Origin: Bacteroidales bacterium
GTDB taxonomy: Bacteria; Bacteroidota; Bacteroidia; Bacteroidales; FEN-979
NCBI GenBank assembly: GCA_016926765.1
Contig: JAFGNY010000298.1
Coordinates: forward strand, 1 to 12,907
Length of the DNA: 12,907 nt
Direction of reading: 5' to 3'
In this document: piece by piece, positions 1 through 6,972 of the stretch
Layout: each line of letters begins with the position of its first letter
Position numbering within the stretch: position 1 is the stretch's first letter
Program-made: the position numbers and the translations under genes
The notes under the pieces: model-generated
Seen by the model: only the letters and a program-made list of their open reading frames with translations
Databases searched by the model: none
What the model was told of the DNA's origin: nothing

Positions 1-1199
1 ATCACCTTTAGTTACTGGTTATGGCCCAGGATCAGGAGACACCATTGATCAGGTTCTAACTAACACCGGTACAGCCCCGGAAACAGTGACCTATACCATT
101 ACCCCGGCCGTTGGGGATTGCGAAGGCGATTCAGTCCAATTTATTGTCACCGTTACGCCCGGAAATTCAGTTTTGGTTTCAATTGCCACATCAACAGATT
201 CCATTTGTTAGGGGACACCCGTTACCTACATTGCCACACCCATTCATCCCGGAACAAATCCCGATTACCAATGGCAGGTCAATGGAGTCAATGCAGGAAT
301 GAACAATGCAGTATTTACATATACCCCAGTAGACGACGATACTGTAAGATGTGTTCTTAATTCTTCGGATACTGTATGCATTACAAATAATCCGGCGATG
401 TCGAACGAGATCATTATGACTATCAATCCCAAGTTACCGGTATCCATATCGATCTCAACCACAGAAAATCCGATTTGTGAAGGCGACGCGGTGACATTTA
501 CTGCATTCACGACGAACAAAGGAATGCTGCCGGTTTATCAATGGTTTGTAAACAGCACACCGGTCGGCACGAATGATTCAACCTACACGTATATTCCATC
601 AGCCGGTGATCAGGTTTATTGTTTGTTGACGTCAAGCGAATTATGCACGGCCAACAATCCGGCAACCAGTGATACGGTTACCATGAGTGGTAATCCTTTA
701 TAGCCCGTTTCCATCTCCATCACCGCCGGTGTCAATCCCATTTGCGAAGGATTGCCCATAACCTTTACAGTTACCGCAATAAACGGAGGCACATCTCCTG
801 GTTACCAATGGAAGGTCAATGGAATAAATGAAGGCACAAACTCCCCCTTTTTTACTTATGTGCCAGGTGCCAACTGTCAGGTTTCATGTATACTCACCTC
901 CTCCGAACCCTGCACAACGAGTAATCCAGCCACCAGCAACGAAGTATCGATTACTGTTGTTGAAAGCCCGAAAGTCACCTTCACCCCCTGTTTCGACACC
1001 ATCACCACCATCAACGCCAAACCCATCCGGCTCAGGGGCGGAATTCCGCTGGGAGGGATCTATAGCGGACCAGGTGTGACAGGTTCGACAGGCGGGACAG
1101 GTTGGACGTTTGATCCTGCGTTAGCAGGAGCGGGAATTCATGTAATCACCTACAACTACATCAATGAAGCTGGTTGCCAGGGTTCTTCAAAAATTTCTG

Positions 1200-1222
1200 T
1201 TTTCAATTTTCAATTTTCAATT
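1200..1222 (+). repeat. Heptanucleotide tandem repeat TTTTCAA x3 at the frameshift
   Basis: Three perfect copies of TTTTCAA (1200-1206, 1207-1213, 1214-1220) plus TT lie exactly where the reading frame of the repeat protein is lost. Seven is not a multiple of three. Adding one copy, or removing two, joins the Ig-like part to the FISUMP domain in frame; with a single copy the join reads KISVFNCNDSLTDIRDS, which looks like a normal domain start. Slipped-strand expansion is therefore the likely cause of the frameshift. Confidence 0.85.
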
Positions 1223-1388
1223 GCAACGACAGCCTCACCGATATCCGCGACAGCCAAAAATATCCTACCGTTTTAATCGGCGCGCAATGCTGGATGGCGG
1301 AAGGTTTATACTTCGGAACCGAAATTTCATATTCTATTCCTCAACGTGATAATTGTATCCCCGAAAAATACCTGCAGCCCCCTTCCAG

Positions 1389-1408
1389 CCTCCCCCACCC
1401 GGGGGAGG
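1389..1408. repeat. GC-rich hairpin inside the FISUMP coding region
   Basis: CCTCCCCC (1389-1396) and GGGGGAGG (1401-1408) form a perfect 8-bp stem around an ACCC loop. It stands out as a C/G-only block in mixed-composition DNA. It encodes about ten Pro/Ser/Gly/His-rich residues (SSLPHPGEGS) between the EKYL and YQWDEVMQY parts of the domain, where FISUMP proteins I know usually have a short Cys/Asn-containing loop. It may be a mobile palindrome inserted in frame. That origin is inference. Confidence 0.6.
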
Positions 1409-1814
1409 GGAGTGTTTATCAATGGGATGAAGTGATGCAATATGTCGAAACCCCCGGCTTGCAGGGGTTATGCCCGCCTGGCTGGCATGTTCCTACAGAA
1501 GCTGACTGGAACCAATTGTTTTCCTTTTACCAGAACAACGCTTTCGCCGGTTCTCCTTTGAAATATACCGGCTATTCGGGGTTCAATGCCTCGCTGACTG
1601 GGGCTGGCTTCTTTAACAGTGACTGGTTCTTTCCGGATTTCGCCGCCTACTTCTGGTCATCGACTTCGCACGGACCGTGGAAAGCCTGGTCGCATGGCTT
1701 AAACGAATACAACTACTCAGTGTCGTTTTATCCGGCCTTTCGGGCAAATGCGTTCAGTGTTCGTTGCTTGAGGGATTATTGATCAGGCTAATCTATTTCA
1801 CCATTAAGTAATGG

Positions 1815-1853
1815 AACGCTGATAACACGGATTATCACTGATTAACGCAGATT
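1815..1853. repeat. Short tandem repeat, four units of about 10 bp
   Basis: Four degenerate units stand head to tail: AACGCTGAT (1815), AACACGGATT (1824), ATCACTGATT (1834) and AACGCAGATT (1844), consensus roughly AACRCNGATT. They lie between the end of the surface-protein pseudogene (1782) and the end of the helicase pseudogene (1875). I recall similar AACGCGGATAACGC... arrays between genes in many Bacteroidetes genomes. No function is evident. Confidence 0.6.
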
Positions 1854-1874
1854 AACTATTTACTTTGAAATGGT

Positions 1875-2608
1875 TTATTCGTATAAATCCTTCAGCTCCA
1901 GCTTTTCAATCCGTGCACGGATGGCGGTCTGGGTGCGTCCAAGCCGGTTGGCAATGGTCTTTTTTTTTGTGTGTGTTCGCAATAAAGAACCGTCAGTTGA
2001 TCGTCTTCTTCAATACTCCACAGTTTTCCGGTATTTTTCGGAACGTTCCCGGATGAAGAATCCATTTGCCCGAACTTTCGGAATACTTTTTCGCAGGGCA
2101 TATTTTCAACCATACCGGTATGAACAAAATCCCGTTCATCCCGTTTAGGGATTACATTAACCCTTGAGCGGGGCATCAATTCCTCCGGAATATTCAGGAT
2201 GTTCCTGGTTCGTGTGACGGCCACATAGAGCAAATTAATCTCTTCAGCTAGTTTATCTTTAACCAGATGAAATTTTTTCAGGTAAAAATCGTGGGTGATG
2301 TCTATTTCCGCTCTATCCATTTTGGCGAAAAGCAATCGGGTTTATTTCTGGATCTCTTCCTGAAAATTCAGGGCAAAATGACGGGCCTTTTCATCAGAAA
2401 GGTATTGGGCATAATCCAGTTCCTGAACCTTTTGTCTGTCGCTGTTACAGAACAGGGTAAGGTTCCTGATGATATGACTGGCCAGGATAAACCCGGTCTG
2501 TGGGCGTTTGAATCCCTTCAGATCAAGAATATCAACAATCTCATGGGTTTTATAGCCGCCATTATTTCTAACTTTGTACCAACTGCCCGGTACGATAATT
2601 TGATACAT
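1875..2608 (-). pseudogene. Remnant of UvrD/Rep-family helicase (C-terminal part with HTH-like tail)
   Basis: Reading the minus strand, the recognisable core is AEEINLLYVAVTRTRN followed by ILNIPEELMP. This is helicase motif VI of UvrD/Rep-type superfamily 1 enzymes in the form seen in Bacteroidetes. Just before it, FAKMDRAEIDITHDF looks like an eroded motif V (family form SKGMEYD.VE). After motif VI come a spacer, W..EEDDQLT.LYCE, and then a tail IANRLGRTQTAIRARIEKLEL, a small helix-turn-helix-like end, finishing with TAA at 1875-1877. Two lesions break it: an in-frame TAA at 2342-2344, and a frame change in the A9 run at 1960-1968, where 7 or 10 A would restore the frame. The first 88 codons (2345-2608, ATG at 2606-2608) are in the same frame but I do not recognise them. 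All ATPase motifs (I, II, III) are absent, so the gene is dead as a helicase. Confidence 0.75.
1960..1968 (-). repeat. A9 homopolymer at the helicase-remnant frameshift
   Basis: Nine consecutive A on the minus strand separate the LYCEHTQ frame from the TIANRLGRTQTAIRARIEKL frame. The two frames join if the run has seven or ten A. This marks a slippage-type frameshift near the 3' end of the pseudogene. Confidence 0.8.
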
Positions 2609-2702
2609 TGAATCTCTCTGTAAAAACAGACATTCTTCTGTTACCAGGTCAGATATTGATCGCGGAGGGAACCTGATTTATCAAAAACCATCGTGAAATA
2701 AT

Positions 2703-2731
2703 ACCTTCCAGCTCTTCGGGACCTGGAAGTT
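2703..2731. repeat. Degraded palindrome just downstream of the SNF2 gene
   Basis: ACCTTCCAGCT (2703-2713) and ACCTGGAAGTT (2721-2731) pair with a perfect 7-bp core, CTTCCAG/CTGGAAG, and two flanking mismatches. It is an eroded relative of the perfect palindrome at 5703-5733. It lies 15 nt past the SNF2 stop codon and could also act as a weak transcription terminator, although no clear U-run follows on the minus strand. Confidence 0.6.
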
Positions 2732-2745
2732 CCTTACCGGTTTTT

Positions 2746-5700
2746 TTACCTGAATAACTCGTTCAATTCCTCCCGGGTCAGATCCTTTAACGTGTTGCCT
2801 GATGGGATAAATGTATCCGACAATTTTTGCTTTCGTTGCTGCAGCTTCAACATCTTCTCTTCGATCGTGTTTTCTGTGATGAATTTGTAGGCGATCACTT
2901 TATTATCCTGACCGATCCTGTGCGCCCGGTTGATAGCTTGCAGTTCTGCAGCGGGGTTCCACCAGGGATCGAGCATCATCACGTAGGAGGCTTCGGTTAG
3001 GTTCAGTCCGATGCCTCCAGCCTTAAGCGAAATCAAGAAGAACCGGCTTCCGTAGTGCTCCCGGAACTCCCGGATGATCCGGTCGCGGTGCACCGAAGCG
3101 CCGGTAAGGATCGAAAAGGGGAGCAGATCCTGTTCAAACCGTTGGGCAAACAGATGCAGATGCTTTACAAACGATGAGAATATCAACACTTTATGCCCCT
3201 CCTCCCGAAGCACTTCCAGGTGGCTCAGCACTTCGTCAAATTTCCCACTGCTTCCGGTAAACCCCGGATCCACCAAAGCCGGATGGTTAGCGAGCTGTCG
3301 CAAACGGATCAATGCCCTGAGAACCATCAGGTTGGTTGTCCCGCTATCACCGCTCTCAAGTTGCTGCAGCACCTCGTTCCTGACCGCCGACCGCTCCTGT
3401 TCGTACCTGGATTCCTGATCGGGTGTCATCGCACAAATCCGCTCCTCGAGGATCAGCGGCGGAAGATCCCGTTCCACCTCCTGTTTGGTGCGGCGCAGGA
3501 TAAACGGGGCAATCATACGTTTCAGTCTGACAGTCACTTCATCATTTTCAGAAACGACTTCCTCTCCGGATGCTGTTCCGTTCTCATCACCGGCTTTGTT
3601 CCGGCCAGTGATCCCGGAATTTTTTCCGATCCTTTTTTCAAGCTGAAGGTATCTTTTTTTGAAGGCAGCCAACGAACCCAGCATCCCCGGGTTCAGAAAC
3701 TCCATCTGTGACCAGAGATCCGTGAGGCTGTTCTCGATAGGGGTTCCGGTAAGTACCAACCGGTGAGTTGCCTGCAGGGAGCGGGCCGCCTGGGAGGTTT
3801 GGGCATCAGGGTTCTTGATGAACTGTCCCTCATCGAGAATCACATAGTGAAACGGGTAAGCCGAAAGCCTGTCGATGTCGCTGCGCATCGTCCCGTAGGT
3901 GGTCAGCACCAGATCCACCCCATCAAAAAAGCCGGCGTTGGTCGCCCGTTGAGGTCCGGTATGCTGCCAAACCCTCAGTGACGGGGCAAACCGGTTCAGT
4001 TCGTGCACCCAGTTGTGGATCAGGGAAGCTGGCATCACCACAAGGGATGCCTTGCAGAACCGCGCATCGACCGTCAATATAACGGCGATGGCCTGGATGG
4101 TTTTTCCTAATCCCATGTCATCGGCCAGACAGCCACCGAAGCGGTGTTCGGCCAGAAATTGCATCCAACGGTAGCCCTCCTCCTGGTAGGGGCGCAAGGT
4201 AGCCTGCAGGGCATCAGGAACCGGGAACTCATCCGGAACCCCATTCTTAAGCTCTCCGAGTAACTGGCGGGCATCCGCAGAGGCGGGAAGATCCAGCGCC
4301 CGGATCAGGGAAAAATGGCGCAACGGGATCCGTAGCTTCTCCCCTTCGCGAACCGAATACCAGAGCAGGTCGGTAAACCGGGTGAACCATTCGGCCGGGA
4401 GGACGGCGATTTCGCCTCCGGGTAGCGGAAACTCCCGGATCCCCTCTAGTAGATAATGGCGAAGGTTGGTAAAGGGGATAGCTACCGTGCCGAACCACAC
4501 CGTGGCGCTGATGTCGAACCAATCTTCGCCCGGTTCCACCCGAAAGGAGGAGGTGATCGCACCGGTAAAATAGGATGCCGGTAACCGGCTGGAGTCAACC
4601 ATGATATCATTTCTGCTTAGGATAATGGCAAACAGGTTCAGCCACTCCAGCAGCTCCAGCAGCGAAAGCTTTCCCTCCGACCGGCTTCCGGGGAGGGAAC
4701 AGGAACTCTCCGATTCCCGTTTCAGTCCCAGTCGCAACAAGTGCCCCATCTGTCGTTTCTCTTCCGGGAAGTCACGTTCGGTGCGCCGGATGCCGATCTC
4801 CTCCCCCTCCATCGCCAGGGTGGTGAACACCGGTTGCGGTTTCCCGGCCAGGATGCGATGTTCGCCGTACCGGAACCACACCACCAGCACGCCCCGACCT
4901 TCCCAGTTGAGTTCGGGGGCAAGCTCCATGCGGCAGGGATGGGGAATGGTCTCAACAGAAAATCCTTCGGCTTTCACCTGACCGGTTCTGGTCATCTTCA
5001 GGATAAATTTCCGGAAGTACTCTTTCTCGGCGGATGCCGGGATGAGCAATTCAGTTTTGGAAAGAAAGGGCTGCAGCTTTTTTCCGTCGAATCCATTGGG
5101 AAACCGGATCATCAGGGTTCCCGGCGGACGGCTGACAAGCAACCGGCAGGGATCATTGGTGATTATCGTTATTCCCGGGTCGCGGAGGCTCAATGGTTGA
5201 TCCTCCAGTTTTACCTCCAGCCGGTAACGGGTTTGGGTCTCTTCACGCGAAAAGTGGAACCAGGGAATCGCTTCCGGTTTGATCAGGGCAATGTGCTGGT
5301 CGGGATAGAGATTGGCGCCGTCTCCGGCCCGGTATAAAGGAATCTCTTCCCGGATGCCTTCGGTAAGGATCGCATCCAGTTGCCGGTCGATAAAGGGCCG
5401 GATGAACCCGATGAGACGCTTTTCGTCGGGTTTCTTCACGAAAGCCGCTACCGTAATTCCTTTGGGGGCAAACCGACGGGTGAGTTCCTGATCGCTGAAG
5501 GAGGCGGTCAGTTCCAGAATCCTCCGGATTCCCTCTGTAAGCTCTAAGCCGGCAGTTTCGGCCACTCCCGGAATAAAACGTTCTGTCTGCCGTTTTCCGG
5601 AAGGGTCAGGTTCGGCTGCCAGTGAAGGCCTGATCATCCAGCCAAACGTTCGGTGTGTATAGAGCAAAAGGATGAATTCCACGGAGAAAACCTTATCATT

Positions 5701-5772
5701 CAGACCTTCCAGGTTTCGAAAACCTGGAAGGTCTTTGGGAGGTAAAAATACGGAAAAAGAAATTTCCCTCAC
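2746..5772 (-). CDS. SNF2-family DEAD/DEAH-box helicase (ATP-dependent DNA translocase)
   Basis: A 1008-residue protein whose C-terminal half has the complete SNF2 ATPase core. Motif I is DDMGLGKT (GLGKT at 554-558), motif II is the unusual DEGQ (647-650, usual form DEAH/DEAQ), motif III is LTGTPIEN (674-681), then RRTKQEVERDLPP near 765, GGIGLNLTEA near 915 and motif VI RAHRIGQ (949-955). The roughly 540-residue N-terminal region matches the long, weakly conserved N-terminus of bacterial SNF2 helicases; I see no SWIM zinc motif. Such enzymes translocate on double-stranded DNA and remodel protein-DNA complexes such as RNA polymerase; the exact role here is unknown. The longest frame starts at GTG 5772, but its first 24 codons read through a palindromic repeat. 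GTG at 5682, just before EFILLLYTHRTFGW, is a credible alternative start. The gene is GC-rich (about 58% in a sampled stretch at 4321-4380), unlike the AT-rich genes to its right, and it is intact. Confidence 0.92.
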   Translation of the reverse strand: MREISFSVFLPPKDLPGFRNLEGLNDKVFSVEFILLLYTHRTFGWMIRPSLAAEPDPSGKRQTERFIPGVAETAGLELTEGIRRILELTASFSDQELTRRFAPKGITVAAFVKKPDEKRLIGFIRPFIDRQLDAILTEGIREEIPLYRAGDGANLYPDQHIALIKPEAIPWFHFSREETQTRYRLEVKLEDQPLSLRDPGITIITNDPCRLLVSRPPGTLMIRFPNGFDGKKLQPFLSKTELLIPASAEKEYFRKFILKMTRTGQVKAEGFSVETIPHPCRMELAPELNWEGRGVLVVWFRYGEHRILAGKPQPVFTTLAMEGEEIGIRRTERDFPEEKRQMGHLLRLGLKRESESSCSLPGSRSEGKLSLLELLEWLNLFAIILSRNDIMVDSSRLPASYFTGAITSSFRVEPGEDWFDISATVWFGTVAIPFTNLRHYLLEGIREFPLPGGEIAVLPAEWFTRFTDLLWYSVREGEKLRIPLRHFSLIRALDLPASADARQLLGELKNGVPDEFPVPDALQATLRPYQEEGYRWMQFLAEHRFGGCLADDMGLGKTIQAIAVILTVDARFCKASLVVMPASLIHNWVHELNRFAPSLRVWQHTGPQRATNAGFFDGVDLVLTTYGTMRSDIDRLSAYPFHYVILDEGQFIKNPDAQTSQAARSLQATHRLVLTGTPIENSLTDLWSQMEFLNPGMLGSLAAFKKRYLQLEKRIGKNSGITGRNKAGDENGTASGEEVVSENDEVTVRLKRMIAPFILRRTKQEVERDLPPLILEERICAMTPDQESRYEQERSAVRNEVLQQLESGDSGTTNLMVLRALIRLRQLANHPALVDPGFTGSSGKFDEVLSHLEVLREEGHKVLIFSSFVKHLHLFAQRFEQDLLPFSILTGASVHRDRIIREFREHYGSRFFLISLKAGGIGLNLTEASYVMMLDPWWNPAAELQAINRAHRIGQDNKVIAYKFITENTIEEKMLKLQQRKQKLSDTFIPSGNTLKDLTREELNELFR
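5703..5733. repeat. Perfect palindrome with 14-bp stem at the SNF2 5' end
   Basis: GACCTTCCAGGTTT (5703-5716) and AAACCTGGAAGGTC (5720-5733) form a perfect stem around a CGA loop. I recall nearly the same palindrome as a dispersed repeat in many Bacteroidetes genomes. If the helicase starts at GTG 5772 the repeat encodes residues 14-24 (DLPGFRNLEGL); if it starts at 5682 the repeat lies in the 5' untranslated leader. The latter seems more natural. Confidence 0.8.
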
Positions 5773-5798
5773 AGTATATTTTCCAACATATGAAACAT

Positions 5799-5806
5799 TA
5801 CTTTTG
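5799..5806 (+). promoter_or_regulatory. Putative Bacteroidetes-type -7 box (TACTTTTG) for the DUF2971 gene
   Basis: TACTTTTG matches the Bacteroidetes sigma-factor -7 consensus TAnnTTTG exactly and lies 43 nt upstream of the ATG at 5850. No good TTTG -33 box stands 19-21 nt further upstream, so this rests on one element in AT-rich DNA. Confidence 0.45.
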
Positions 5807-5849
5807 TAATAATAAAATAATACTTATTTAATAGGTAGACAATAGATAG

Positions 5850-6713
5850 ATGTGCCGCATACAACAAGAAATTCCTAAGGGTTCAGGTTTTAACTATATT
5901 GACTATGGCCCTGGTCAAAGAATAGCTTTGGAAAGTCCTCTGAATTCTCCTACAACACTTGTCAAATTCTTTCCTTTGTCAAAAAACAGTGTTGATGCTC
6001 TGGAAAAACACTATCTGTATGGCTCTCATCCTCTGGAATTAAATGATCCTTTTGATTCATTACGATGGATGTTTGGGAAGGACTTCTCAAAATGGATGTT
6101 CTTCTTTCAAAAAATTGGTATTATCTCATTTTGCCACCCTGAAAATTCCTCGAATATATTAATGTGGGCGCATTATTGCAACAATCAGGGTTTTACAATA
6201 GAATTTGATCTTGCCAGCTTTTCATTTTATCATCATGGTCCATTCCCGATGAACTACCAAACACGAATTCCCCAAGATATCTCTTATGAATCTGAACTTA
6301 TCCGTGCTTTCTTCTTTTTAACGCTCAAGTATAAACTATGGAAATATGAAAATGAATGGAGAATATTTCCAGAAAACGAAGGAATTCTTAAATGCCCAAA
6401 AATCAAGGAAAGCGACTATCCTGATATACAATTCTTAGATCGTAGATTTACCTATGATCCAAGTTGTATAAAGGAAGTTACTTTGGGATACAGATTTACC
6501 TTTGATGAATGCAACGTTTTAGACAGAAAAAATAAGATTATCTCTATTAATACGTCAAATCCTTTCAAAACTTCGATCCTTAATGCTATTCTTGAAAAAA
6601 ATTATCCGACTTCCTTGATTGATAGTAATCCCGGTTTTGAATTTGCCTTGGAGAAAAAACCTGTTGAGATTTCGAAGATTTCGGAACTGGAATACAGGTT
6701 CAACTTTCTATGA
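5850..6713 (+). CDS. DUF2971 family protein
   Basis: A 287-residue protein with the hallmarks of DUF2971. They are a SHPLELNDPFDS segment (59-70, family form SHP..FNDPFD), IISFCHPENSSNILMWAHY (91-109; family form S.FS......LMW.HYA), GFTIEFD (114-120) and a Lys/Trp pattern KLWKYENEWRIF (162-173, family form K...W.YE.EWR). No signal peptide or membrane segment is seen, so it is probably cytoplasmic. The biochemical activity of DUF2971 is not known to me; members are often found in mobile and phage-defence regions. The start at ATG 5850 has a TAnnTTTG promoter box upstream and no Shine-Dalgarno site. The gene is AT-rich (about 32% GC in a sampled line), transcribed alone, and convergent with the ATPase/DUF4276 cluster. 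No homologous partner gene sits beside it on the same strand. Confidence 0.85.
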   Translation: MCRIQQEIPKGSGFNYIDYGPGQRIALESPLNSPTTLVKFFPLSKNSVDALEKHYLYGSHPLELNDPFDSLRWMFGKDFSKWMFFFQKIGIISFCHPENSSNILMWAHYCNNQGFTIEFDLASFSFYHHGPFPMNYQTRIPQDISYESELIRAFFFLTLKYKLWKYENEWRIFPENEGILKCPKIKESDYPDIQFLDRRFTYDPSCIKEVTLGYRFTFDECNVLDRKNKIISINTSNPFKTSILNAILEKNYPTSLIDSNPGFEFALEKKPVEISKISELEYRFNFL

Positions 6714-6878
6714 TTCCCTTATCCATTTGCTTGGAAAAAGCTAAAACTTTCAAGAACTAAAATTCTCTCAGTTTCATAACCGATAGCCTGGGTTAGCGGA
6801 TATCCTCATTTGCTCTAATAAATATTTTGTCTAATGCTAACTTTATTAAGCTGATTTACATTTATTTACAAAATTTTT

Positions 6879-6928
6879 CTTTAATAATCTCTAATAATGT
6901 TCTAATACTTTGACACTGATTATTAAAG
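6879..6928. repeat. Inverted repeat in the AT-rich intergenic gap
   Basis: CTTTAATAAT (6879-6888) and ATTATTAAAG (6919-6928) are perfect 10-bp inverted repeats separated by 30 nt. They lie in the 259-bp AT-rich gap between two convergent genes, together with four TCTAAT motifs. No strong GC hairpin plus U-run terminator is visible there. In DNA this AT-rich an arm of this length may be chance. Confidence 0.3.
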
Positions 6929-6972
6929 GGTATTTGTTCATAGGAAACCTTGTTTGCTGTTGTATGTACATT

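Larger units (their letters stand above)
2..1782 (+). pseudogene. Broken surface protein: PKD-like/Ig-like repeats plus C-terminal FISUMP domain (5' end outside window)
   Basis: One reading frame (codons starting at 2, 5, 8...) runs from the window edge to 1276 and encodes a PKD-like segment (about 2-160, ending in a ..CEGD.V.F.VTV.P pattern) and then three Ig-like repeats of about 85 residues. Each repeat has an ICEG...TF/YQW.VN/CxLTSSE.C...NPA.S pattern. It is interrupted by TAG at 209-211, where the other repeats have Glu in ICEG, and by TAG at 701-703 between repeats. The frame then changes near 1200-1222, and the next frame encodes a Fib_succ_major (FISUMP) domain to the TGA-free end at 1782. 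Its recognisable landmarks are WMAEGL, YQWDEVMQY, CPPGWHVPTEADW and the terminal VRCLRDY. Such proteins in Bacteroidetes are normally secreted or cell-surface proteins; no signal peptide or sorting tail is visible because the start is missing. With two stops and a frameshift it is most simply a pseudogene, though sequencing errors cannot be excluded from one read of the sequence. Confidence 0.8.

Noticed and set aside
2..1276. A recoded (amber-readthrough) surface protein
   Set aside because: There are only two TAG codons, a frameshift is also present, and TAG serves as the normal stop of the ATPase gene at 9656. Decay or sequence error is simpler.
1600..1782. Variable region of a diversity-generating retroelement in the FISUMP domain
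   Set aside because: The end VRCLRDY recalls C-type-lectin-like variable proteins, but I see no template repeat and no reverse transcriptase in the window.
1870..2611. Plus-strand ORFs at 1870-2148 and 2267-2611
   Set aside because: They lie opposite the helicase remnant, whose translated motif VI and tail explain the region.
3074..5337. Long plus-strand ORFs opposite the SNF2 gene (for example 3193-3711 and 4741-5337)
   Set aside because: They are shadows of a complete, motif-bearing minus-strand helicase in GC-rich DNA and show no protein-family features.
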